Origin: Talinum fruticosum
Taxonomy: Eukaryota > Streptophyta > Magnoliopsida > Caryophyllales > Talinaceae
Assembly (NCBI GenBank): GCA_021018815.1
Contig: JAITYX010000011.1
Location: forward strand, 7,206,501-7,270,500
DNA length: 64,000 nucleotides
Reading direction: 5' to 3'
Shown: one piece after another, positions 22,330 through 33,928 of the stretch
Position numbering within the stretch: position 1 is the stretch's first letter
Layout: every line of letters begins with the position of its first letter
Position numbers and translations under genes: made by a program
The notes under the pieces: generated by a model
What the model was told of the DNA's origin: nothing
The model's input: only the letters and a program-made list of their open reading frames with translations
Databases searched by the model: none

Positions 22330-23214
22330 ACAACGATACTCTTTATAATGAAGGGAATAACTTGGAAAAACATACTTGAACCGATCAAGGGAAAAGTTTA
22401 TTGTTCATTTTTGCAACAAAGATCACAAAATAAGAGCATCCACAAGGTTTGAAAAAATCATAATCAGGCGGGCGGCGAAATAAAGCCTCAAATCAAGGAA
22501 CGATTTTGAAGCAAAGGGGTAGGTAAATAGTTTATATTATAGATAGTTGTAAAAGCATCATCTATACAAAACAACACAAACTTTGAAGCATCAATCAAAA
22601 AAGCATGAGTCCTTTCTAAATGGTGACAATCCTTACACTCAAGAACTCCATTTTGTTATTGCGTATTAGGGTATCATTTTCAATAAAGAATCCCCTTTGA
22701 AGAAAGTTAGCAAAGAGAGGAGAGCTATCAAACTCCTTGCATACATCACGTTGAAATATTTTTATGTGCAATTGAAAGATTTTCAACTAAATCTTGAAAA
22801 TTGCAAAAAATTAAGTAGACTTCATGTTTTAATATGATAGGATAAGTCATCAAGAAACACAACAATATACTTAAAACCTTTATGATAAATCCATAATGGT
22901 CAAACGTATTGATGTATTAACCTAAGGGGAGTAACAAAACTATGTTATACCAATTTAAAAGGGAACGTATGTGACTCTGTCAAACAAGTCATATAGGTAT
23001 CATAAAAATAATTAGTAAGACTAACAAAATTATTTTCTTAAGTAAATTTTAAAAATGGAGCTCCATAATGTCTTAGTCTCTAACACCAAGTATCTCCAGT
23101 CTTATTGACAGCCAAATTGGCGGAAAGATAAGGTGTCCTATTGGCGAGAAATAAGGGATAAACATTGCCTACACTAGAGGCCTGCAAAAGGACTTCACTC
23201 GAGGTGATGTCATT
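22330..23214 (-). pseudogene. Decayed Ty1/copia integrase fragment
   Basis: On the minus strand, in several frames and with internal stops, the ordered blocks of a copia polyprotein are visible. A GAG-pre-integrase block (RLRHYGAPFLKFT, ENNFVS) lies near 23080. Next comes KYIVVFLDDLSYHIKT, then a QNGV.EC.. block near 22650 followed by HAFLIDASKF, and then RRPPDYDFFKPCGC near 22460. No single frame is longer than a few dozen codons, so this is an old remnant. It ends abruptly at about 23215, where a fold-back arm starts. Confidence 0.75.
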
Positions 23215-23669
23215 TACAAAAGCCTTATTTGTGGATCTATGTTGCAAGTACACTTCATATGTTGTCTTGTAAAATCAACCTCGTTGTTAATCACAACAAG
23301 AGAATTCCGGTTCGTGTTATATCTTGGGTTGTTAAAGGAAATTAAGGGGGTGACCTTAACATTTCATTCATAATTTCATTATTGTCTTATGAATTACGTA
23401 AACTTTAAAAAAATCATGTCTATTTTATGGTAAATGTATAATACATCAAAATTAGAAGCAAAAAGAAATCATATATATATATATATATATTTAGGTTTAA
23501 GGATGAAAAGGGCGAAATGTGAAAATGTAAAAAAAATTGAAAATATTTTTGGATGTAGGGATATCTCCAAATACTTATCATAAAGATAAATTTGTTATCA
23601 AATTTATTTATTTTGATGAGTTGAAGTTGGGGGTGGACTAATTTATCCAATTACCTAAATTTTCAATTT

Positions 23670-24282
23670 TCTTTTTGGGTGCAAGTTTGTTGTATTATAC
23701 ATGATCGTAAACTAGAGTACATAATTTTTTGAAGTTTCAGTAATGCATAAGACAATAATGAATATCAATGAAATTTTCAGGTCATCCATTTAGTTTGCTT
23801 TAACAACCCAAGAGATAACTAGAATCGAAGTTCCTATAACCCTTATTGACTATAACAGGTGAGGTCAGATTCACTAGGCAAGATATAAAGTCTATGTGTA
23901 GCGTGGGTTAGTACATGAAAAAAGGAAAAAAGGGGTAAGGATTCATCGGAGAAAAAGGTGATAAACAATAGGGAATTATTAGTAGTTTTGTGATTGTTTA
24001 TCACCTTTCTCTTTGATGAATCCTTTATCCCTTTTTCCTTTCTTCGTGTACCGATCCATACTGCATATAGACTCTATGTCTTGCCTAGTGAATCCGTCCT
24101 CATTGCTAAAGTTAATAAGGGTTATGGAAACTTCACTTCTAGTTATGTCTTGGGTTGTTAAAGCGAATTAAAGGGATGACCTCAATATTTTATTCAATAT
24201 TAATTTGTCCTATGCATTACGTAAAATTTCAAATAAAATCATGTCTAGTTTATGATAATGTATAATACATCAAAATTGGAAG

Positions 24283-24287
<5 letters not shown>
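23670..24287. mobile_element. Fold-back element, copy 1
   Basis: Near full-length palindrome. Each arm is about 300 bp and the centre lies near 23978, between gtgataaacaatag and attgtttatcacc. Ends read ...ttgtattatacatgat / atgtataatacatcaaaattgg. Four more copies are at 26246, 27559, 36041 and 40600. Confidence 0.85.

Positions 24288-24330
<43 letters not shown>
24287..24330. repeat. (TA)n microsatellite
   Basis: About 44 bp of pure TA, between the fold-back element and the next block of the inverted duplication. The mirror position in the other arm also has a TA run (26182-26245). Confidence 0.95.
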
Positions 24331-24331
<1 letters not shown>

Positions 24332-24509
24332 GTAAACAATTGGAAGCAAAAAAATTCTTTAAATGGGAAGAGGGGTAGAGGCTTTATTGAGGGAGTTGGT
24401 AATAGAATAATTCTTTTAGCTTAACTCTCTCCTTCGAACATAGCGAAAATGAGTTACAGAGCACTTCCTGCTGGTTACAAGAAATTGTGCCCACGCTTCA
24501 ATAGGGACC

Positions 24510-24920
24510 GTGCTTGAGCAAGCTACTGTTGTCAATTGCTGCCCATCCTTCGTTGCGAAAACATTCTACAACCTTCCGACTAATGATGCTATGGAGTTGC
24601 ATTTTGTAGACTTTGATGAAACTCATGCTCTCGAACAAGCTGTGTTGCGTTTCGACTGGGACCTCCTTGAAGCTTGGGTAGAGCGCCACTTTGACCAACT
24701 TGTAGAAATCCAGGCAAGCAATTTACACTCATCGGCAAGTGAAGCGGCGGGCGGAGGCACCACTTCAAGCATGGGCTTATCGTCCGGTCCCTCCTTGAAG
24801 AGCAATGAATCGGTGGAGGACCCTTTCTCTCGTTCTTCTCTGGGCCGAAGGAACTTACCGAAGGAGAAGGGAAAGAACCTCCCTAAGGAAAAGAAGAGGA
24901 ACCTTCCTAAGAAGAAGTGA
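24510..24920 (+). CDS. Unknown open frame with KNLPKEK repeats
   Basis: An open frame of about 136 codons. It has no ATG at its 5' edge (it opens through GTG at 24510 and continues upstream in frame), so the true start is unknown. The protein has a Trp/acidic region (FDETHALEQAVLRFDWDLLE), a Ser/Gly-rich linker, and a basic tail of three tandem repeats of the type NLPKEK. I recognise no family. Its first third lies in the left arm of the inverted duplication and has a decayed mirror copy near 26000 (RNRAHASIGTV against RNCAHASIGTV), which suggests a once-coding transposon exon. Confidence 0.3.
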   Translation: MLEQATVVNCCPSFVAKTFYNLPTNDAMELHFVDFDETHALEQAVLRFDWDLLEAWVERHFDQLVEIQASNLHSSASEAAGGGTTSSMGLSSGPSLKSNESVEDPFSRSSLGRRNLPKEKGKNLPKEKKRNLPKKK

Positions 24921-25669
24921 GGTTGTCCACCTCTACCCCTACACGAAATCCAAGGAAATCAACAAAAGACAAAGCTCTCGAATGGCGGGCTAGAAGATTC
25001 ATCATTCAACGAGGGTAAAAAGAACTAGGCTCCTGAATGTTACCTTCGTCCCTGATTTTCTTGGAGGAGTAATGAGCTCATCTTGACAGGTTCGTAGGTG
25101 AGATCATTGAGTTTTTATGTTGTCCACCTCTCGTGTGTATTTCTTTTTTGAAATTTTGTAGTTTAAATGATTTCAATATTTATACCAAAAGTTCATCTCT
25201 ATTTTCCTGAAGAAATGTTTTTAGTAGATTGAGTTATGTGTTTGTCTTTATAACTATATTGCGTGCTTGGAGTTCGTGCGGAGGTAGCGTGAACTGCAAA
25301 TATGATGTACATATATGTTGTCCAAGCTACCTCTGCAACAACTCCAAACAAGCAATATCGTCATAAAGACAATGATATAACTAAATCTACTATAAAAGCA
25401 TGACTTTGGGTAAAATAGAGATGGACTTTTTCACATAAATAATGAATAAGTACTCTTTGTATTATAATTTCACATTTCCAATATATCCATTGATTATAAC
25501 TTACTTGTGAAGATTTATGGAGTTGTGTTCTCGAACTTATGCAATGGAACTTATTGTGGTTGTAGTAAGTGGAAAATTTACCCTCTTATATTGTAAGTTG
25601 TGATGCATTTGACAAATTACGGTTGTTGGTTGTTCTCGTGTAAGTTGTAATATATTTTGTACAAAGGGT
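24921..25669. other. Centre of the inverted duplication, no gene
   Basis: AT-rich, no supported gene. It contains a smaller inverted similarity around 25230-25390 (gtctttataactatattgcg and its complement cgtcataaagacaatgatat), which could form a hairpin. Confidence 0.4.
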
Positions 25670-25922
25670 ACGGAAAAAATAAAAAAACTATTTAAAAAAA
25701 TGTAGGCATATCACGACGGTGCCTACATTAGAACCGTCGTCATAGTTAATATATGACGATGGTTCTTATATTTGAACTGTCGTCATAAGTAATATTTAAC
25801 TACGGTTTTGAACCGTAGTAAAAGATGGTATATACAACGACGGTCACATACACGACGCTCGATTAATTGTCGTTAAAGGTCATTTTTAACCGTAGTTAAA
25901 AGTGGTTCTTGTAGCGATGGCA
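25670..25922. mobile_element. CACTA-type right terminus
   Basis: Repeated subterminal motifs (acgacggt, gaaccgtcgtcat and variants) lead to AAGTGGTTCTTGTAGCG, close to the inverted form of CACTACAAGAACC. The similarity to the mirrored arm stops exactly here. No matching left terminus was found. Confidence 0.6.
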
Positions 25923-26172
25923 TAATCAATCGGATGGTTGTAAAATTTCTTCGCAACAAGGGACGTGCAACAATTGGAAATAACAACTTGCTCGGCACGG
26001 TTCCTATTGAAGCGTGGGCACGATTTCTTGTAATCGGCGAGAACTGCTCAGTAATCGATTTTCATTATGATCGAAGGAGAGAGTTAAGTCATAGAATTAT
26101 GCTTACCAACTCCCTCAATAAAGCATCTACTCCTCTTCCCATTCAAAGAATTTTTTGCTTCCAATTGTTTAC

Positions 26173-26181
<9 letters not shown>

Positions 26182-26245
<64 letters not shown>
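26182..26245. repeat. (TA)n microsatellite
   Basis: About 64 bp of TA following a short TG run. Mirror of 24287-24330. Confidence 0.95.
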
Positions 26246-26248
<3 letters not shown>

Positions 26249-27365
26249 TCCTTTTGCTTCCAATTTTGATGTATTATACATGATCATAAACTAGACATGA
26301 TTTCTTTTTGAAGTTTTATATAATGCGTAGCATAATTAATATAATAAAATGTTGAGGCAATCCCTTTAATTTGCTTTAACTACCCCAAGACTAGCGCTGG
26401 CAAAAATCTATCCGACTCGATAGTTCGAATTTGTACGACCTGAAAAACCCGGGTCTAATCAGAAATTTTTTTGTCCGAATTTTAAATTCGAACAATCGGT
26501 CATGTCCGAATTAAAATTCGGGTCAAGTTCAGGTTTGGCAATTTGGATCCAGGTTGTCCGAGTTTTGTGACTTATTCAAATTTGGACAAATTCGGACAAT
26601 CGGACAACCAAGTTTGGACATCCGGTTATTGGGGTTTAGGTATAATTTAATCCAAAATATACAAAATTTTTAGTAAAATATTCGGATATTCGGATTCGGA
26701 CATTGAAAATTCAGGTTTGGGTTCGGTCATATACATAATTCGAGTACAATTTTCAAAAGTTCATATCACAAATTCGAAGATTTGGACATTCGGGTTCGGA
26801 CATCGAACGTTTGGGTTCGGGTTCGGGTCCGATCGGGGTGTCCAAATCTGCAATCCGGATAGGCTCCGAGTATGGCGATTTTGTCCGAATATCCGAATTT
26901 TCCGAACCCAAATTAACTCGAACCTGAATTTTTGCCAGCGGTACCCAAGACATAACCACAACCGGAGTTCCTCTAATGCTTGTTGTCTTTAATAATGAGA
27001 TCGAGTTCACAAGGCAAGACATAGAGTATATGTGCAACGTGGGTCGGTAAACGAAGAAAGGGAAAAGGGATAAAGGATCTATTGGAGAGAAAGGTGGTAA
27101 ACAATCACAAAATTAGTAATAATTCACTATTGTTTATCACATTTTTCTCCAACAATGCCTTTATCCCTTTTCTCTATATTCGTGAATCGACCTACGCTAT
27201 ACATAGACTTTAATGTCTTGCCTAGTGAATCCGACTTCATTGCTAAAGTCAACAAGGGTTTATAGGAACTCTAGTTCTAGTTATATCTTGGATTGTAAAA
27301 GCAAACTAAATTGATAGCCTCAACATTTCATTGATAATAAAACAAAATTGCACCCAAAAGGAAAC
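26246..27365. mobile_element. Fold-back element, copy 2 (interrupted)
   Basis: Left arm carries the hAT MITE 26392-26943. The centre lies near 27115 (caatcacaaaattagtaataattcactattg). The right arm is shortened near 27333, where about 80 bp present in the other copies are missing. Confidence 0.8.
26392..26943. mobile_element. hAT-type MITE
   Basis: A 552-bp element with terminal inverted repeats TAGCGCTGGCAAAAAT and (inverted) TACCGCTGGCAAAAAT, flanked by an exact 8-bp target duplication CCCAAGAC (26384-26391 and 26944-26951), diagnostic for hAT. The interior is made of repeated ttcggg/tccgaa phrases, common in plant hAT MITEs, and has no transposase. The uninterrupted site is present in the other fold-back copies (ctttaactatcccaagacat). 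Confidence 0.93.
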
Positions 27366-27558
27366 CGAAAATTTAGGTAATTAGATAAATTAATCCACCC
27401 CCAACTTCAACTCATCAAAATAAATCAATTTGATAACAAATTTATCTTTAAGACAAGTATTTTTGGAGGTCCCTATATCCAAATACGTTTCTAATTTTTT
27501 ACATTTTCACATTTATATTTTCTCCCTTTTCATCCTTAAACTCTATATATATATATAG

Positions 27559-28190
27559 TTTCCTTTTTGCTTCAATTTTGATGTATTATACATTTATTAT
27601 AAACTAGACATGATTTTTTTTTTTTTGAAGTTTTACATAATGCATAACACAATTAATATCAATAAAATGTTTAGGCAATACCTTTAATTCGCTTTAACTA
27701 TCCCAAGACATAACTAGGATCGAAGGTCCTATAACACTTGTTGTCTTTAACAATAGGATCGGGTTCACAAGGCAATCAAGACATAAAGTCTATGTATAGT
27801 GTGGGTCGGTCCACGAAGAAAGGAAAAAGGGATCAAGAATTTATTGGAGAGAAAGGTGGTAAACACTCACAAAACTAATAATAATTCCTTATTGTTTGTC
27901 ACCTTTTTCTCCAATGAATCCTTTACCCCTTTTTCCTTTCTTCTTGGACCGACCCATGCTGTACATAGCCTTTATGTCTTGCCTAGTTAACCTGACCTCA
28001 TTGTTAAAGTCAACAAGGTTATGGGAACTCCGATCCTAGTTATGTCTTGGGGTAGTAAAAGCAAACTAAATGGATGACCTCAACATTTCATTGATATTCA
28101 TTATTGTCTTATGCATTATGTAAACTTCAAAAATCATAGCCTCTAGTTTACGATCATATATAATACAATAAACTTGCAACCAAAAAGAAA
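27559..28190. mobile_element. Fold-back element, copy 3
   Basis: About 630 bp. Starts ttgcttcaattttgatg and ends ...caataaacttgcaaccaa. Centre near 27872 (caaaactaataataattcc). Arms are near reverse complements, roughly 85-90% by eye. Uninterrupted. Confidence 0.85.
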
Positions 28191-28514
28191 ACCAAAAATT
28201 TAGATAATTGGATAAATTAGTCCACCCCTAACTTGAACTCATCAAAATAAATAAATTTGATAACAAATTTATCTTTATGACAAGTATTTGGGGAGATCCC
28301 TATATCCAAATACCTTTCCAATTTTTTACATTTTCACATTTATATTGGCTCCCTATTGATCCTTAAACATATAACCACAAATTTTTCTATTTCCTTAAAC
28401 CCATATTTTTATTTTCTAAATTCTAACCATAATTGGATACCAATTTCGATAATTGGATAAATGAGTTAACCCCAACATCACCTCATCAAAATAAACAAAT
28501 TTGGATACAAATTT

Positions 28515-31480
28515 TGTAACACCCCAAAACACCCCCAGGAGTATTACATCGCCGGAGTTCCTTACGGGAACTCCTAAGGCTCTATCTCGGTGTTGGTTTG
28601 GTCTGTCCGAACTCAACTTAAAAGTAATACCGGTGGTTTTCCCAAAAGAATCCGAGATTCTCTCGAAAATTTCGGCAGAGTTCCGTTTGTAACATGGACT
28701 AACCCATAGGCTTAAGGCCTTAAAATCCTGCATAAAAAGCATAATAAAACTCGACGAGCCACACGCTCGGAGTATAAACTCAACGGCCACACGCCGGAGT
28801 TCAACCAATCATGCTATAAAACTTAAAACAATCTAAATGGGTCATTATACATTGGTACAACTATATGAATTGAATTACAAAATACAATACTAGGAAATAT
28901 TAGAAATGCATATCCGTAACACGAATCACTCAAGAGCGAGCAAACACCGAGTCAACGGAGTCCAGAATATGCTAGGTGTAGATCATACTTTCGGAAATAT
29001 ACCTGCAACACTGGGAGGGTGGAATTTGTGGGGGTGAGCAATAATCAACGGGCTCACCGGAGTCTTAAACCCTTAAAATAGAAATTCTTTACACATAATA
29101 CTCATAATATTGAAATTAGCAAAAGCATAATAATATAATACAATCCATACACTTTTAAACGAAATCTCTTGAATCATTTGCAACATAAAGCTCATAATAC
29201 TTCAATCATTCAAAATCACGGATTTCAATCATTTTAGGAAATGAATCACCTTAAACAAGGTGCTGCACTTTCTTTCAAATACTTTCAATCGAAACCGAAT
29301 CATTTCTACTAAATCACTTCTCATGAATCATTTTCAATGAATCTCTTTCGGTGAATCACTTCCCGGGTTTAGGACTCAAACTAGCACTTCGCAATTTCTC
29401 ATAGCTTCTCCGATTTCTCTGGTTTCTGCGGGCGCGACCCCAAATAAAAGGCTCTCGGGACCTATCTAGGAAGATTCCAATCGGGCGTCTTGGTACCCAG
29501 GACCCCTAGCTAGCCACCCCTAGCTAGAATCCTTCCTTGTGCTAAACGATCCGAGCAAAGTCGATTCACAACAGTTTCTTTAACACGTTCACTTATCGGG
29601 CTTGTTTCAAACATCATTCTCAAATCAATTTCTCTTCTTAAAAGCACGTTTTCACGTTTGAAAAGCATATAGCACATAGTCACATTCAAGTATCATTTTG
29701 CATAAAACAAGGAACTTCTTTCAAAACCAACTTTTGAACAACGTTTAACACAATCACTTGCACATATAGCCACAATTCAACACAAAGTCATTCTTAGCTT
29801 CTCTTCAGCTAACCCTTTCTCAATTCTCTCATTTAGTAAGATTAGTTCATTTTCCGAGCCATAATAACCACAAGTAGATACCACTTAATTCGGACGTCTC
29901 AACTTCTAACAATTCATTGCTTTTACCTTAATTACTCATTTTATGCCTCTACTTTGCAACTCAACTTCTTTTGCCCCATACTCAACTACACCACTCTTGA
30001 TCTCACATTATCACTAGTCCCCCTTGCTATGTTTAACCTCAAACTCGATTTAATCTTCAAGGACTTACATATGTTCCGGACTCAGCTTCACCTTAGACTT
30101 TCCAGACTTGCTATTTCTCCGTCTCAATTGTATGTCCATCAAGATGAAGTTGTGTCCCTCCTTTATACTCAAATCATCGTTTCCTAATATGTATTGTTAT
30201 TGCGAGAACTTAGGGAGTCTCTATGGTTTAAGCTGGAACATCGATTCGTAATTTACCCCCAATTTACCACTTCTTTGTCCGTAAGTGCCATTTGAGATCG
30301 TCACCGTACCCTTTTATACCAACGTAGCCTAACTCCTTAAGTTTTTAGCATTTCAACTCAGCTCTAACCAACTACTAAGCTCCTTCGACTTTCGATTTAG
30401 ACTCTAACAATTCCCTTCGATTTTCTCATAACCTAGTTACGTTACGACAATTTCCTAGCTTCGTTCTATCACATAAACATTCAATAATCACAACAAAGCT
30501 CATTTGGATTTCGAAATTACTAATAGTTTAGAGTATAAGACTACCCACCTCGATTCAGGGATTGAAGGTTTGTTGGTTCGCTGAGATTCAAACTCCCGGT
30601 TCGGTTCCTCCTTTCGTTCCCCTTTCCTGCTGCTAGTCTCGGTTTCGCCGCCTTTCCCCACGCTCGACGCCGTCGTCGGCCATCTGTCCTCGCGCCCACC
30701 GGCTGCCTCCTTCTCTGCCCTCGCGTTTGTGTCCAATTTCGACCTTGGATTCGCCTTCTTCACGCTTGAACGGATCCCTCGCGCTCGCCGACCGCCTTAC
30801 CGCCGCTAGCCGCGTAGTGACCTCTTTCCTCGCCCTCTCACTTTTGCTCTGTCTCCCTCGCTCGGTCTCTCTCTCCCGCTATCTCTCTCTTCCCTTCTTC
30901 CTTCACTCGGTTTCTTTTCCTTCTTGCCTTCCCGAGCCCTTGCTTTTCCTTTGCCCACCGGTCGCTCGCCGTTCAGGCGGCCACCGGCCTCGCTCTCCGG
31001 CTCCCGCGCGTTCTCTCTCCCTCTCGCTCTCGGTTTCGCTTCCTCTTTCCTCTTTTCGCTCGGCCTCCTTTCCCCGAGCCTTCTTTTCTCTCCTTTCACC
31101 TTCCACCGCCTAATTTTGTTAGCTAATGATCCTCATTGGACCCCTAATTAGTTTCTATCCCATCTCTTCATAATTCAACTAAGTAATCTCCGGCCTATAT
31201 ATGACAAGTCCATATCTCCTCCCTTCCGTCCTCTTACGCTGCTGCATCCTAACTTCCTTTAATACGCCGGCCCGAAAATTCCTAATCACCCAACAGTTCA
31301 GCTCGGAAGAAAAAGGAAGGCAATTCCTTGATTTAATTTATTCAACACCAGCCTCCAAAGGGATTCTAACGTAATATGTCTAGCCGTAAATAAAATCGGT
31401 CGTTCAACCCCCATACATGGGGAAAAATGCTCAATAATCCTATGCTTTCCAATTGTTTTCTTTAAAATTCGGGTATTACA
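28515..31480 (-). mobile_element. Solo LTR (2.97 kb), minus orientation
   Basis: Begins TGTAACACCCC and ends GGGTATTACA, with an exact 5-bp target duplication AATTT at 28510-28514 and 31481-31485. Joining the flanks recreates the sequence seen uninterrupted at 41290-41330, which proves the boundaries. Alignment of shared blocks with the solo LTR at 16541-19905 puts it in the opposite orientation. It contains a CT-rich, GC-elevated tract (30540-31110), purine-rich in the sense direction, and no gag or pol motifs. Confidence 0.9.
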
Positions 31481-32154
31481 AATTTATCTTTGTGAGAAGG
31501 TTTTTGGGGATGACCTAATATCCAAATTATCTTTTTATTTCTCTACAAACTTAAAGAAATTTGGATGCACTCTTTCGATCTACCATCCTTAATTATCATT
31601 CTATTTCGCTATAATTACCACAAATCTTAAACTCCTAAACCCATTTCTCAAAATCTCAAACATTTCACGAATTTTCAACTTAATAAACTAAACAAGTGTT
31701 ACCCACATTCTCAATATTCAATATTTCAACAAATATTCAACATTTCAACAATCTCAAACATTATCCACATTCTCAATATTCACATAATTACCGCAAATAC
31801 ATTCAACATTTAACTTTAATATATTTTGTAAATAACTTAAAGCGAAAAATAAGAGAGAATAGAGATTCATACTGAAGAACTGATAATGGCGAGGGTAAGA
31901 AGGCTTGACAAGCGAGAATTAATTTGAGGAGATCTACACTTAAAAGAGACGAGATGAAACTATGAAGAAATGAAAGATTAAGAGAGAGGAAACTACAACG
32001 GTGAGGATGTAAGTGGGCTTACCAATTCAAGTCTATCGGCGAGGAAGTTATGAATTCCAGATCCGAGGAGGCATGTGAAGGAGAAAAGCTGTAGAAAGCG
32101 ATAAGACTGAAAGTAGATGTAAGTGAGTGTGGAAACAACAAGTATGTTCTTGCG

Positions 32155-32370
32155 TTTTTTAAGCTAATTTGAAAGACGTATGACGACGATTCTTTCATAG
32201 AACCGTCGTCATATGTGGCATTTAACGACGGTTCTGTTAAAGAATCATCGTCGTATGTGTCAAACAATGCCCGTTATTTACAAAAATGACACCAGTCTAG
32301 TTTTCATGACGGTTTGTTCTTTTAATTGTCGTTAAAGACCCGTCGTTGAAAGTGTTTCCTATAGTAGTGG
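32155..32370. mobile_element. CACTA-type right terminus
   Basis: Subterminal palindromic motifs (tctttcatagaaccgtcgtc, aacgacggttct) and the end AAAGTGTTTCCTATAGTAGTG, i.e. CACTACTATAGGAAACAC on the other strand. Confidence 0.7.
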
Positions 32371-33024
32371 TATTTTTATCATTTAATGATGCACAAATAA
32401 TATGACATGATCCTAATATCCTTCTACAGGGATAGATGGTCCTAAACCCATTCAAAAATAATATGACCCTAGATCGTATAGCTAAATCCTATCATACATT
32501 TGACAAAATTCCGGTAGCATTTTCCCTTAGTCCTTCAAGTACAACATATGAAATTGAAATGGCTAATGTGTATATCCTTACTTAATTGTATCGTAACATA
32601 AATAAAGATATACACATCAAATCCATCGTTATCATAATAGCACCGAAGAACGAGAGGGGAAATGAGCATCATGATATATTGTCAAATTTATGATAAGATT
32701 ATAATAATCACACAAGCTATTATCATATTATTCTCAAATTGTCCAACAAGGACAATTCAAAAACCTATACATACCAAGCTAATATCTTAAGTGTTATACA
32801 CACATTTATGCATTTACCGCGATCTAGGATAACTTGTTTATGTACATATTTTTGAACAGGTTCTCTAAGCTTATGAAATGCATACGATAATTTATAAAAA
32901 GTATAGATTGGTAAGCAAAATAAGTATAATTATACACAATTAATTATGCCATTTATCAAATTACATGAAAACAAAAAAATGTTTTTACTTAGTATATATT
33001 CTTAACACGGACCATTGTTATAAC
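32371..33024. other. No gene seen
   Basis: AT-rich spacer between two CACTA termini. No coding potential or repeats recognised. Confidence 0.5.
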
Positions 33025-33450
33025 CACTACCAAAAATCATCAAATTTTCCACTCGTAAATTTAGTGGGAAAAATGAAATATTCGAGTGGGAAAATGATAT
33101 TTTCCACTGTTTTGCCACTAAGAATGACAGTGGGTAAAAGTAAAGGTGGTAATTGCAATTTCCCATTGTTTTCATTCTCAGTGGGAACTTTTTCCACTTG
33201 TTTATCCATTGTTTCCATTCCCACGAAATTTTTCTAGTAGATATAATTTGGTGGACAATTTCCCACTGAAATTATTATAGTCGAAAAGTTCCTACTGCTT
33301 TGAATACAATGGGAAAGTTTTCACTGAAGATTTTCAGTGGAAAATTTTCCATCGAAGAGTTTCAGTGGAAAATTTTCCATTGTGTTACATACGAGTGGGA
33401 AAATATCCACTTTAGATTCAATGTTAAAATAGTGGAAAACTTTGCATAAT
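33025..33450. repeat. CACTA subterminal repeats, GTGGGAAA type
   Basis: More than a dozen copies of agtgggaaa / tttcccactg in both orientations at irregular spacing. Subterminal motif clusters of this kind are transposase-binding sites in CACTA elements such as En/Spm. Confidence 0.8.
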
Positions 33451-33928
33451 TTAACCACACAACCTCGCTTGATATAGTAGCACCAAAAATTTGTATACAA
33501 CTCTGTCCAACATTAAGCAATTCGATGGATTGCTCCATAATAATAGTACATGTCTACATATACAACAAAAATAACCCAAAACTAACAAACTATATTGCCA
33601 AGCAACCAATAATGTTTAACATCCATGCATATACATCCATAGGTTTAACCACAAATACTTTTACCAAAATATACAAACATGCATACACATCACTAATGTT
33701 AGAACTAAAAGTTGTGAAATACAACCAAAAGTTGGGTAGTGACACTCTAACTAACATCATAATCATTTAAATGATCACTTTCACCATCATTTTCACTATC
33801 ATTTGATGACTTTAGCACCACTCTAGGTTCCGGAATGCTAGGATAGAGGGTCTTTATAAGCGAGTACCATTCCAACATTTGGGCCTGTATATTTTCGTAG
33901 CCTTCACACATTTGTGAACTTTCTTGGA

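Larger units (their letters stand above)
23215..24593. repeat. Left arm of a large inverted duplication
   Basis: Reverse complement of 25923-27845, once the 552-bp hAT insertion and its duplicated 8 bp in the other arm are discounted. Order here: half fold-back arm (23215-23470), (TA)n, spacer (23492-23665), whole fold-back element (23670-24287), (TA)n, and a unique block (24333-24593). The same blocks occur inverted and in reverse order on the right. Identity looks roughly 85% by eye in the block nearest the centre. Confidence 0.85.
25923..27845. repeat. Right arm of a large inverted duplication
   Basis: Mirror of 23215-24593: unique block (25923-26165), (TA)n, fold-back element (26246-27365), spacer (27366-27545), short (TA)n, and the left half of a fold-back element. 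It is longer than the left arm only because of the hAT MITE at 26392-26943. Confidence 0.85.
28191..32370. mobile_element. CACTA-related repeat, interrupted by a solo LTR
   Basis: Runs from aaaatttagataattggata to a right terminus ...TTTCCTATAGTAGTG at about 32370. The same sequence, uninterrupted, occupies 41227-42319. Here it is split by the LTR at 28515-31480; removing that leaves about 1.2 kb, close to the length of the other copy. A short internal duplication of the leading 'gataaat.agt..accccaacatcacctcatca' segment is seen at 28200 and 28450. Subterminal motifs of the type gacggttctttcatagaaccgtcgtc lie in the last 210 bp. No transposase. Confidence 0.7.

Noticed and set aside
26084..26287. 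Open frames made of Ile-Tyr repeats
   Set aside because: Pure translation of a (TA)n microsatellite.
30500..31151. Overlapping Ser/Arg/Pro/Leu-rich frames on both strands
   Set aside because: They fall in a CT-rich, GC-elevated tract of a solo LTR. Open frames on both strands reflect composition, with no domain.
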